A DNA stretch of 14,357 nt from Acidobacteriaceae bacterium (GCA_003164255.1 PLST01000405.1:1-14357); one strand, 5' to 3'. Positions 7,049-14,097 are shown, counted from the first letter of the stretch. Program-made: numbers and translations. The notes: a model not told the origin generated them from the sequence alone.

Positions 7049-8563
7049 TTGCTTGAGTATACGGGATTGAGCGTACAGAGAGAAAAACTCCCGGTCAACC
7101 TTTTGTTGATCCTTTTGTTTACCGCCTTCGGCTTCGCTGTGATGGGCTACCACCCCGGCACTGAAGACGACGCTCTCTACCTTTCGGCGATCAAGAGCGA
7201 CCTGAATCCCGCGCTTTACCCGCACGACGCCGCGTTTTTCCGTATCCAGCTTCAGGCCACTTACTTTGACCGTGTCGTGGCATGGTCGGCACACGTGACC
7301 GGCATATCCGTGGCGACAACGGCGCTGCTGTGGCAATTCGGCGCGCTGGCGCTCATCCTGTTCGCCTGCCTCAGCATTGCCCAGAAACTCTTCGCCGAGA
7401 AACGGGCGCAATGGGCGGGCGTGGCCCTGGTGGCCGCCATGTTTGCGCTGCCTGTGGCGGGCACGGCGCTGTTCCTTGCCGATCCGCACCTGCATCCACG
7501 CAATGTGGCCACAGCGCTTATCCTGCTGGCGGTGTCGCGGATTCTGGCGCAGAAGCGCTGGCAGGCCGCAGTGCTGATGCTTATGTCATTCCTGATGCAC
7601 CCGATTATGGCGGCGATGGGGATTTCGTTCTGCTTCTTCCTCACGATGGCGCTTTCAGAGCCGGTCCATGTGTGGTTCGAGTCGTTGTGGGAGCCGCGTC
7701 CCTCCACGGCGCTGGCCAGTGCTGTTCCGCTGGCCTGGATCTTTGAGCCAGCATCCCCGGAATGGTTGAAGGCGGTCCACTCGCGGAGCTATTGCTACCT
7801 GTACCAATGGACCTGGTACGAATGGCTGGGAGCACTGGCGCCGATCTTCCTGTTCTGGCTGTTGTGGCGGATTGCCCGGAAGCGTGGAGAAAATGTGATG
7901 GCGCGCTTTGCCCTGGCGGTGCTCGCCTATAGCGTCTTCCAGCAAGTGGTGGCCATGGTGATGCTCGGCTTTCCGTCGCTGGAACGCCTGACGCCCCTGC
8001 AGCCCATGCGCTACCTGCACCTGGTGTACTTCTTCCTGATGCTGATTGGCGGATGTCTGCTGGGGAAATACCTGCTGCGGACCAAGGTGTGGCGATGGGC
8101 GCTGTTCCTGCTGGCAGTGAATGGCGGAATGCTGACGGCGCAGCGCTCGCAATTTGGAGGAAGCGACCAACTGGAACTGCCGGGACAGGCCTCAGCGAAT
8201 CCGTGGCTGCAAGCGTTTGCGTGGATTCGCTGCAATACGCCGACGGATGCATATTTTGCGATGGATCCTCGCTACCTGGCGGCCGAGGGCGAAGACTACC
8301 ATGGCTTCCGCGCGCTGGCTGAGCGCAGTCAGCTGGCCGATGCCATCAAGGACACCTCCGTGGTGATGCAGGTTCCCGAACTTGGGCCGGTTTGGGATCG
8401 TCAGTTGGCCGCGCAGTCTGGCTGGAAGAACTTCCAGCTGGCCGACTTTGAGCGATTGAAGGCGGAGTTCGGCGTGGACTGGGTCCTGGTGTCCGATCCA
8501 CCCCCTGCGGGTCTCGATTGCCGCTGGCACAATGGAACGCTCGCCGTTTGCGCTGTACCGTAA
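7049..8563 (+). CDS. Large multi-pass membrane protein, GT-C-like (function unassigned)
   Basis: The product (up to 504 residues) has about ten hydrophobic segments, followed by a soluble C-terminal region of about 120 residues. The first extracytoplasmic loop carries Y-H-P-G-T-E39-D40-D41 and a later LYPHDAAFF. Acidic residues in the first loop after helix 1 are typical of GT-C glycosyltransferases, which use polyprenyl-phosphate sugars outside the membrane. A second loop has DPHLHPRN, again rich in possible catalytic or metal residues. The C-terminal part (WIRCNTPTDAYFAMDP and FRALAERSQLADAIKD) resembles the soluble tail of uncharacterised membrane families, perhaps DUF6798-like. The start is uncertain: there is no ATG before the first helix, so TTG at 7049, 7067 or 7103 must serve. 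The neighbouring DPM1-like gene fits a donor and acceptor pair, but enzymatic function is inferred. Confidence 0.75.
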   Translation: MLEYTGLSVQREKLPVNLLLILLFTAFGFAVMGYHPGTEDDALYLSAIKSDLNPALYPHDAAFFRIQLQATYFDRVVAWSAHVTGISVATTALLWQFGALALILFACLSIAQKLFAEKRAQWAGVALVAAMFALPVAGTALFLADPHLHPRNVATALILLAVSRILAQKRWQAAVLMLMSFLMHPIMAAMGISFCFFLTMALSEPVHVWFESLWEPRPSTALASAVPLAWIFEPASPEWLKAVHSRSYCYLYQWTWYEWLGALAPIFLFWLLWRIARKRGENVMARFALAVLAYSVFQQVVAMVMLGFPSLERLTPLQPMRYLHLVYFFLMLIGGCLLGKYLLRTKVWRWALFLLAVNGGMLTAQRSQFGGSDQLELPGQASANPWLQAFAWIRCNTPTDAYFAMDPRYLAAEGEDYHGFRALAERSQLADAIKDTSVVMQVPELGPVWDRQLAAQSGWKNFQLADFERLKAEFGVDWVLVSDPPPAGLDCRWHNGTLAVCAVP

Positions 8564-8566
8564 AGC

Positions 8567-8594
8567 AGTGGTCAATGAACAGTGGACAGTTGTT
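8567..8594 (+). repeat. Degenerate heptamer tandem array 2
   Basis: Four in-phase 7-bp units begin 3 nt after the stop of the membrane-protein gene: AGTGGTC (8567-8573), AATGAAC (8574-8580), AGTGGAC (8581-8587) and AGTTGTT (8588-8594). The rest of this 151-bp gap, up to the kinase gene at 8715, shows no gene and no clear promoter or terminator. A GGAG at 8703-8706 serves as the kinase ribosome-binding site. Confidence 0.55.
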
Positions 8595-8714
8595 TTGCTC
8601 TGTTTCCCGTTCGCAATTCTCCGATTTGCGGTACGTGCCCTGCCCGATTTTGCGGAATGAGGGCATTTCCGCGAGAATGGTTGAGACAACCTCTTCCGGC
8701 ATGGAGTCCGGGCA

Positions 8715-10121
8715 ATGCTCAATCTCTCACAGCGACTGATACTCGGCTGCCTGGTCCTCGCCTGCCTGCTGGCCGGCCTGGTGGGCGCCACACACCGCGC
8801 CCTGGCGGCCGCGGGGCTCGCCACGCTTGCGTATGCGTTGGTTGCTGCCGCAATCGTTACCGCGTTGTTGACCATTTTCTTTGTGCTGAGCCCCATTAAG
8901 AATCTGGCGCGGGATGCCCACCGCATTGCGCAGGGGAACCTGGAGCATCGCGTGGAGTGGAGCAGCCGCGACAGTTTCGGCGTACTTGCCGGAGAGTTGG
9001 GCCGCATTGCCATCAGACTGCGCGAGCTGCGCGATACCGAAGCTGGCCGCCGGCAAATGGAGTTTCAACTTTCAGACGCCGTGCTGCAGTCGATCTTTGA
9101 GCCGATCATTGTGACCGACGGCAAGGGACACGTGCTGAAAGTGAACCAGGCCGCCGCGGAACTGCTCGGCGATGCGGCAACGGACCGCATGGCGCTGACC
9201 AATACGCCTGGCGGCGACAAAATCCTGAGCGCGATCCGCGACGCGGTGCAGATGCAGAAGGCCGTGGCCACAGAGGACGAAGCGTCGATGCTGCCGATGC
9301 GGATCGGCCAGCAGGAGCGAAGCTATCGCTTGCGCACCACGCCGATGCGCGACTCGGAAGGGCGCCTGCTGGGAACAGTGACCACCCTTGAGGACGTGAC
9401 CACGCTCCAGGACACGGACCGGTTCAAGACAAAGTTCATTGCCGTGGCCAGCCGCAAGCTGCGCAATCCTCTGCTGCAGTTGCGGCGCGGACTCTATGCG
9501 CTGACCCAGGGATTCAGCGGCGAGTTGCTGCCGTTGCAGGCCGAGATTGCGGCCAAAGCAAGCAGCGAGGCCGAGAAGCTGGACGAGCTGATGGGCGACC
9601 TGATCGAGGTGGCGGAGCTGGACACAGGGAAACGCGAGTTCAAGTTTGAAAAGCTGCGGCCTGCGCAGGCACTGGGCGAGGCACGCGACCGCTACTGCGA
9701 CGAAGCCACGCAGAAACACATTCGCGTGGAGATCAGCGCGTACGCTGACCTCTCGGTGGTCAAGGCTGACAGGAGGGCGCTGCGATCCATCCTGGACAAC
9801 CTGCTGTCGAATGCCTTGCGCTACACGCCGGATGGCGGCGAGATTCTGCTGGCGGCCGAGGAGATCAAGCAGAATGTACAGTTCACCGTGCGCGACACAG
9901 GGCGCGGCATTGAGGCGGAACGCTTGAGCGCGATCTTTGACAGGTTCAGCGCATTCTCAGAGAGCGGCACGGGGCTTGGACTCGCGCTGGTGCGGCGGCT
10001 GGTTGAGTCGCTGGGCGGACAGATTGCGGTGGAGAGCCGCCTGGGCCACGGAACCACGTTCCGATTCACGCTTCCGGTAGCGGCTCTGGATGCAGTCCGG
10101 CATCCGGTCGAGGTGGGCTGA
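8715..10121 (+). CDS. HAMP-PAS histidine-kinase-like protein lacking the phosphoacceptor histidine
   Basis: The 468-residue product has two membrane helices (about 8-24 and 35-58) with a very short outer loop, a HAMP linker (about 59-108, including LSPIKNLARDAHRIAQGNLEHRVEW), and a PAS domain (about 115-235). A HisKA-like dimerisation helix and a HATPase_c domain follow (about 345-462). The ATP site looks complete: N-box D361-N-L-L-S-N366-A, G1 box D394-T-G-R-G398, FDRFS, and G2 box G418-T-G-L-G422-L. The HisKA box that normally reads SHELRTP is S246-R247-K-L-R-N-P252, with codon CGC at 9453-9455, so the phosphoacceptor His is Arg. No other His lies in that helix. GGAG sits 8 nt before the ATG. 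The KdpD-like gene follows 3 nt after the stop, and no response regulator is in the window. Histidine-kinase descent is certain; kinase activity is doubtful. Confidence 0.9.
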   Translation: MLNLSQRLILGCLVLACLLAGLVGATHRALAAAGLATLAYALVAAAIVTALLTIFFVLSPIKNLARDAHRIAQGNLEHRVEWSSRDSFGVLAGELGRIAIRLRELRDTEAGRRQMEFQLSDAVLQSIFEPIIVTDGKGHVLKVNQAAAELLGDAATDRMALTNTPGGDKILSAIRDAVQMQKAVATEDEASMLPMRIGQQERSYRLRTTPMRDSEGRLLGTVTTLEDVTTLQDTDRFKTKFIAVASRKLRNPLLQLRRGLYALTQGFSGELLPLQAEIAAKASSEAEKLDELMGDLIEVAELDTGKREFKFEKLRPAQALGEARDRYCDEATQKHIRVEISAYADLSVVKADRRALRSILDNLLSNALRYTPDGGEILLAAEEIKQNVQFTVRDTGRGIEAERLSAIFDRFSAFSESGTGLGLALVRRLVESLGGQIAVESRLGHGTTFRFTLPVAALDAVRHPVEVG

Positions 10122-10124
10122 CCG

Positions 10125-11255
10125 ATGGCTGAGATTGTTTTGGAGCAAAAGCAGGAGTCCGCCAAACTTCGCATCTACCTGGGCGCCGCGCCGGGCGTGG
10201 GCAAGACCTACGACATGGTCAACGACGCCTACCGCATGAAGCACCAGTTGGGCGTGGATGTGGTCATCGGACTGGTGGAGACGCATGGCCGCGCTGAAAC
10301 TGAAGCGCGCATCCGCGACCTGGAGATTGTGCCGCAGAAGGTGATTCCCTACCGCGGCGTGAACCTGAAAGAGATGGACGTGGACGCCATCCTGGCGCGC
10401 CATCCCAATACCGTGGTGGTGGACGAGCTGGCGCATACCAACGTGCCCGGCAGCAAAAACCGCAAGCGCTACGAAGACGTGCTGGAGTTGCTTGAAGCCG
10501 GCATCAACGTGATGACGGCAGTGAACATCCAGCACCTTGAGACGCTGAACGACGCAGTCAACCGCTCGGCGAACACCGTGATCCGCGAGACCGTCCCTGA
10601 TAACTTTTTCAAGCGCGCCGATGAGGTTGTGAACATCGACGTGACTGTGGACGAGCTGCGTTCGCGGCTCCGCCAGGGAAAGATTTACGCGGCAGAGAAG
10701 GTGGAGCAGTCGCTGGCCAACTTCTTCCGCAAGGGCAACCTGAACATGCTGCGCGAGCTTGCTTTGCGCACCACGGCCGAGCAGGTAAGCAATCGCGCCT
10801 CAGAGTACCGGCGCACACAGGGCCTTGAACAGGCGCCGATTCCGGAAAAGGTGATGGTCTGCCTCAGCACGCGGCCGGGCACCGAGCGTCTGCTGCGCGT
10901 GGGCGCACGTGTGGCGGGGCGGCTGGCAAGCAACTGGTACGCGGTCTACGTCACCAAGCCAGACGACGACAAGGGCCACGGCGACCCGGAGGCCTTTCAT
11001 CGCCTAGAAGAATACGAGCGCATGGCTCGCGATCTTGGAGCCAAGGTTGTGAACCTCACAGATCGCAACGTGTCCGATGCGCTCATCCGGTATGCGCAGC
11101 AGGAGAGCATCTCGCACGTGGTCTTTGGCCAGTCGGCGCGCTCGCGGTTTGACATTCTGTTCCGAGGCTCGGTGCTGAACCGGTTTCTGTCGGAGGTTCG
11201 CGACGTAACCGTTCAGGTGGTGCCGATGAACAAGCCGCTGCGCGGCAAGGGCTGA
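10125..11255 (+). CDS. Stand-alone KdpD sensor input module (KdpD domain plus Usp domain)
   Basis: The 376-residue protein matches only the cytoplasmic N-terminal half of KdpD, the potassium-responsive sensor kinase that is usually about 900 residues. It has the KdpD domain with P-loop G20-A-A-P-G-V-G-K27-T28, Walker B-like V97-V-V-D100-E101-L-A-H-T, and the family phrases YRGVNLKEMDVDAIL and NVMTAVNIQHLETLND. A Usp-like domain (about 240-370) follows, containing VFGQSARSRFDILFRGSVLNRFL, close to the KdpD Usp signature. DUF4118, GAF, HisKA and ATPase domains are absent. The stop is followed by 194 bp that does not resemble those parts, so this looks like a designed short form rather than a recent truncation. 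The histidine-kinase-like gene immediately upstream could supply the missing half. No kdpFABC or kdpE is present. Roles in K+ or cyclic-di-AMP sensing are inferred from relatives. Confidence 0.9.
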   Translation: MAEIVLEQKQESAKLRIYLGAAPGVGKTYDMVNDAYRMKHQLGVDVVIGLVETHGRAETEARIRDLEIVPQKVIPYRGVNLKEMDVDAILARHPNTVVVDELAHTNVPGSKNRKRYEDVLELLEAGINVMTAVNIQHLETLNDAVNRSANTVIRETVPDNFFKRADEVVNIDVTVDELRSRLRQGKIYAAEKVEQSLANFFRKGNLNMLRELALRTTAEQVSNRASEYRRTQGLEQAPIPEKVMVCLSTRPGTERLLRVGARVAGRLASNWYAVYVTKPDDDKGHGDPEAFHRLEEYERMARDLGAKVVNLTDRNVSDALIRYAQQESISHVVFGQSARSRFDILFRGSVLNRFLSEVRDVTVQVVPMNKPLRGKG

Positions 11256-11364
11256 GCGCGGTTTTCGTGCACGTTCCAACTTCGATGAATTGGGGAACTT
11301 CACCCGACGGAATAAGAATAGACTGAGTCGGTCCCACACTTCTCGCCAAGAGCGCGTCAAGATT

Positions 11365-11405
11365 GGGGCGCCCTCAGTGCTTTGGTGCGGGTGGATTTTC
11401 AGAAA
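11365..11405 (+). repeat. Direct repeat copy 1, upstream of the isomerase-like gene
   Basis: This stretch of about 41 bp shares a 16-bp exact core, CCTCAGTGCTTTGGTG (11372-11387), and diverged flanks (GGGG before; GGTGG, TTTTC and AGAAA after) with 12386-12427. It lies in the 194-bp gap between the KdpD-like gene and the isomerase-like gene, ending 44 nt before the latter's start. I see no gene in the rest of the gap. Confidence 0.7.
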
Positions 11406-11449
11406 CTCCAAAGTGCAGGCCGCCCCAGGCAACCACCAAGGAGAATTCC

Positions 11450-12376
11450 ATGAACCGCCGCAAGTTCGCTCAAACGCTCGCTACCGCCGCCCTCGCCGCG
11501 GCCGCTCCTGCAGTGCACGGCGCACCCTCAAACCAATCTGAACTGTCCACTGCGCCGCCGTATCCGCTTTCCGTCATGCTGTGGACGGTCTTCAACAATC
11601 TCCCCTTTGAGGAGCGACTCGCCAAAGTCGCCGAAGCCGGCTACAGCAACATCGAGCTGGTGGGTGAATACAACGCCAACCACTGGACCGATGCCGACTT
11701 TGCCCGCGCCATCGCCGCCGCCAAACGCCTCGGTATCCGCTTCGACTCGACTGCGGGTATGGAACATGCAGGCCACGTGGATGGCCTCGCAGATCCTGCC
11801 CAGCGCGACCCGTTCCTCGCGGAGCTGAAGCAGGCGCTGGTTCCCATGGAAAGGCTTTCCTGTCCGGGCATGATCGTTCTCTCCGGCAACACGGTGCCGG
11901 GACTCTCGCGCGAGGCCCAGCATCAAAGCTGTGTCGACACCCTCAAGCGCGGCGCGGAACTCATTGACGGCAAGCAGATCGATGGCCAGCCCATGCGTCT
12001 GCTCCTGGAGTGCAACCACGTCGGAGAGGCTCCCAAATGCTTTCTCACCGCCGCCGCCGAAGGCATTGAAATCGTCCGCGCCGTCAACCACCCGCAGGTG
12101 CAGTTTCTCTATGACATTTACCACGAACAAATGGGCTTCGGAGACCTGATCGAGAAGCTCGACAAGCACATCGACGTCATCGGCCTGGTTCACATCGCCG
12201 ACGTTCCCGGCCGCCACGAACCCGGCACAGGCGAAATCAACTACGGCAACATCTACAAGAAGCTGGCCCAGCTCAACTACCGTTACAACGTAGCCATGGA
12301 ATTCCGCCCCGTAGGCGATCCAGTGGCCGCGCTCCGCGCCGCCAGGGAGCTGGTGGGCCAGAGTACGGCGAAATAA
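11450..12376 (+). CDS. Tat-exported hydroxypyruvate isomerase-like TIM-barrel protein
   Basis: The 308-residue product has a Tat-type leader (N-R-R-K-F then a hydrophobic Ala-rich stretch, about 1-25) and an AP-endonuclease-2/xylose-isomerase-like TIM barrel. The metal and catalytic residues of hydroxypyruvate isomerase-type enzymes are visible: E187 in LLLECNHV, D222 and H225 in YDIYHEQ, H248 in LVHIADVPGRHEPG, E262 in GTGEINYGNIY, and E284 in AMEFRP. Homologues interconvert hydroxypyruvate and tartronate semialdehyde or isomerise sugars, but an exported member probably acts on an extracytoplasmic sugar-like compound. The ATG at 11450 is preferred because AAGGAG (11438-11443) lies 6 nt ahead and the leader begins there, although the frame is open further upstream. 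By hand count leucine uses about 17 CTC and 11 CTG codons, unlike the CTG-rich KdpD-like gene. Direct repeats lie on both sides. Confidence 0.85.
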   Translation: MNRRKFAQTLATAALAAAAPAVHGAPSNQSELSTAPPYPLSVMLWTVFNNLPFEERLAKVAEAGYSNIELVGEYNANHWTDADFARAIAAAKRLGIRFDSTAGMEHAGHVDGLADPAQRDPFLAELKQALVPMERLSCPGMIVLSGNTVPGLSREAQHQSCVDTLKRGAELIDGKQIDGQPMRLLLECNHVGEAPKCFLTAAAEGIEIVRAVNHPQVQFLYDIYHEQMGFGDLIEKLDKHIDVIGLVHIADVPGRHEPGTGEINYGNIYKKLAQLNYRYNVAMEFRPVGDPVAALRAARELVGQSTAK

Positions 12377-12385
12377 CAAACTGCC

Positions 12386-12427
12386 GGGGTGCGCCTCAGT
12401 GCTTTGGTGGGTTGGGCTTTCAAGAAA
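12386..12427 (+). repeat. Direct repeat copy 2, downstream of the isomerase-like gene
   Basis: This is the partner of 11365-11405, with the exact core at 12394-12409 and similar flanks with a few substitutions and small indels. It starts 9 nt after the isomerase-like stop, in the 84-bp space between that gene and the converging zinc-ribbon gene. It has no T-run or clear hairpin typical of a terminator. Confidence 0.7.
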
Positions 12428-12460
12428 TACGACGGCGTACGGCAGGCTTGTTGCGATTCC

Positions 12461-12979
12461 CTACCAGTCAGAATCGCCGACTGCGGTTTCGTCCGGGGCG
12501 TGGGCGATGCGCGTGAGCTCGCCGCGATCGAGCCAGAGAAGCGAGCAGTCATCGCAGGTGTCGACTATGACGTTCCCCGGCCCAGCGTAGAAATGGGTAT
12601 CCATGCGGCGATTGCACTGGGGACACTGGACGACGCGCTTGAGGTCTCCGCGATCAGGCGGGTTCTGGACGGCGGGCTTTGCGTCTTCGCTGCGCATCTG
12701 GTCGAGCACCGGAATCAGCTCGTTCATCGGCAGCAGCAGTCCGTGGCATTGCGTGCAGTAGAGCAGCGGAATTTTTGCGAAGGCGGCCTGCACGAGCGGC
12801 ACGCGGCACAGCGGGCAGGTCAGACTCCGGCGGTCGGGGCTGGGATCGGAGGGTGAGCCGAGAACCTGGATCCCGTCGTCATCCTCACCGGGGAAGAAGA
12901 CGGCGTGACAATAGGGGCAGCTGTAGCCTTCGGTGTCGGGCCGAAGGGTAATGGGCGCGCCGCACGACGGACAGTTCAC
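12461..12979 (-). CDS. Triple zinc-ribbon protein with a TFIIB-type zinc-finger C-terminus
   Basis: The 172-residue soluble protein contains three CxxC...CxxC zinc ribbons. They are C3-PS-C6 with C21-PY-C24, C55-PL-C58 with C75-TQ-C78, and C119-PQ-C122 with C142-DD-C145. The last is followed by LLWLDRGEL, the signature of the zf-TFIIB family of bacterial zinc-ribbon proteins, and the middle unit looks like a diverged copy (HGLLLPMNEL). The GTG start overlaps the stop of the SPFH gene (GTGA), so translation is coupled. No enzyme motif or membrane helix is seen. The ribbons probably mediate protein contacts, perhaps with the SPFH partner, which itself ends in a zinc ribbon. The biological role is unknown. 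Confidence 0.85.
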   Translation of the reverse strand: MNCPSCGAPITLRPDTEGYSCPYCHAVFFPGEDDDGIQVLGSPSDPSPDRRSLTCPLCRVPLVQAAFAKIPLLYCTQCHGLLLPMNELIPVLDQMRSEDAKPAVQNPPDRGDLKRVVQCPQCNRRMDTHFYAGPGNVIVDTCDDCSLLWLDRGELTRIAHAPDETAVGDSDW

Positions 12980-13992
12980 TGGATCTGGCCGCAGTCAGGA
13001 CAATAATGCGAGCGTGCCGGGATGGGCTTTCCGCAGTCGATACAGAACTTAGTGTCGGCCGCGGCTGGAGCGGCTGGTACCTCAGCACCTGCGGCAGGAG
13101 CCGTAGCTGCAGGCGCAGCCGTAGGAGCGGCGGCGGATGCTTTGAGTGAAGTGGAGAGCACCTGGGCAACGGCTGCGCCTGCGCCCAATCCCATGCCTAC
13201 GCCCGCGCCCCCGCCGGTGTTGGCGGCCGCCAGGTCGAGCGACTCGGCGGCGGCGTACTGCGTATAGCGGCCCACGTCGCCCACCATCCCCATGCCGATG
13301 CGCTGGTCGAGGACCTTGGTGAGTTCGTCGGGGAGCGAGACATTCTCAACATTGAACTGCGCGAGTTCGAGACCCAGCTGAATGAACGCTGGCTTCAGCT
13401 GGTCAGCAATTTTCTGGGCCAGTGCTGGCACGTTGGCTGCGAGATCGAGAAACGGAACATCCGTGGTGGCAAGGATGGCAACCATGTTGGCGAGGACGGT
13501 GTCGCGCAGCTGCCCTTCAAGGTCGGCGGCGAAATAGACGTCACGCGTGCCGCTGACCTGGTTGAAGAAGACGCGCGGATCGACAATGCGGTAGGAGTAG
13601 ATGCCGAAGCAGCGCAGACGCACGGCGCCGAACTCGCGATCGCGGATGGTGATGGGCGTTGCGGTTCCCCACTTCTGGTCAATCTGCAGCCGCGTGGAGA
13701 AGAAATAGACCTCTGACTTGAAGGGCGACTCGAAGTCCTTCGACCAGTTCATGAGGTCGGTGAGGATGGGGAGATTGCGGGTGTTGAGGGTGTGCAATCC
13801 GGGCCCAAAGATGTCGGCGATGCGGCCTTCGTTGACGAAGGCGGCTACCTGCGACTCGCTCACGGTGAGCTGTCCACCGTTTTGAATCTCCATGTCGCGC
13901 ATGGGGTAGCGGTAAGCAAGAATGCCGTCTTCGGGTTCATTCCATTGGATAACGCTGATGAACTGTTTGGCGAGAAAGTCGACGAGAGCCAC
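12976..13992 (-). CDS. SPFH-domain (virion-core-like, YdjI-type) protein with a C-terminal zinc ribbon
   Basis: The 338-residue protein starts MALVDFLAKQF and carries an SPFH/Band-7-like domain of the type often labelled virion core protein or YdjI (about 1-250; LTVSESQVAAFVNEGRIADIFGPGLHTLNTRNLPILTDL is the recognisable part). A Gly/Ala/Pro-rich linker (about 250-315) follows, and the last 23 residues are a zinc ribbon (C-IDCGK, then C-PDCG). SPFH proteins form scaffolds at membranes; B. subtilis YdjI relatives work with phage-shock-type proteins. The GTG at 13992 is chosen because AGGTGG lies 5 nt upstream and the product then begins like family members. The GTG at 14001 falls inside that ribosome-binding site. 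It is coupled to the zinc-ribbon gene downstream. No PspA-like gene is in the window. Confidence 0.85.
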   Translation of the reverse strand: MALVDFLAKQFISVIQWNEPEDGILAYRYPMRDMEIQNGGQLTVSESQVAAFVNEGRIADIFGPGLHTLNTRNLPILTDLMNWSKDFESPFKSEVYFFSTRLQIDQKWGTATPITIRDREFGAVRLRCFGIYSYRIVDPRVFFNQVSGTRDVYFAADLEGQLRDTVLANMVAILATTDVPFLDLAANVPALAQKIADQLKPAFIQLGLELAQFNVENVSLPDELTKVLDQRIGMGMVGDVGRYTQYAAAESLDLAAANTGGGAGVGMGLGAGAAVAQVLSTSLKASAAAPTAAPAATAPAAGAEVPAAPAAADTKFCIDCGKPIPARSHYCPDCGQIQ

Positions 13993-13997
13993 GGAAA

Positions 13998-14003
13998 CCA
14001 CCT
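13998..14003 (-). promoter_or_regulatory. Ribosome-binding site that decides the SPFH gene start
   Basis: The minus strand reads AGGTGG here, 5 nt before the GTG at 13992. The longer frame starting with GTG at 14001 would lie within this motif and have no ribosome-binding site of its own. Confidence 0.6.
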
Positions 14004-14062
14004 CGATTTGACGCTAGCATGCACGTGTCGAGAGGCGAATACCACGAAGGCGGGAGAAAGAC

Positions 14063-14097
14063 AGGGAACAGGGATCAAGGATTAGGGATTAGAAACC
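14063..14097 (+). repeat. Degenerate heptamer tandem array 3
   Basis: Five in-phase 7-bp units lie upstream of the SPFH gene: AGGGAAC (14063-14069), AGGGATC (14070-14076), AAGGATT (14077-14083), AGGGATT (14084-14090) and AGAAACC (14091-14097). This is the clearest of the three arrays. The surrounding 158-bp gap (13993-14150) shows no gene and no convincing promoter or terminator. Confidence 0.7.

Noticed and set aside
7046..7495. N-terminal extension of the glycosyltransferase frame on the minus strand
   Set aside because: The extra residues are Arg/His/Gln-rich low-quality sequence opposite the membrane-protein gene. The GT2 domain starts properly from the ATG at 7045.
10125..11255. KdpD-like gene as a recently truncated pseudogene
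   Set aside because: The downstream 194 bp shows no remains of DUF4118, GAF or kinase parts, and both domains end cleanly. A short functional form is more likely.
11363..11449. Longer start for the isomerase-like gene
   Set aside because: The upstream start would precede the Tat leader and run through the repeat. AAGGAG and the N-R-R-K-F leader mark 11450 as the start.
12389..12856. Plus-strand open frame opposite the zinc-ribbon gene
   Set aside because: The minus-strand product has three regular zinc ribbons; the plus frame shows no recognisable domain.
13022..13267. Plus-strand open frame rich in Ala/Gly
   Set aside because: It is the complement of the Ala/Pro/Gly linker of the SPFH protein, which explains its composition.
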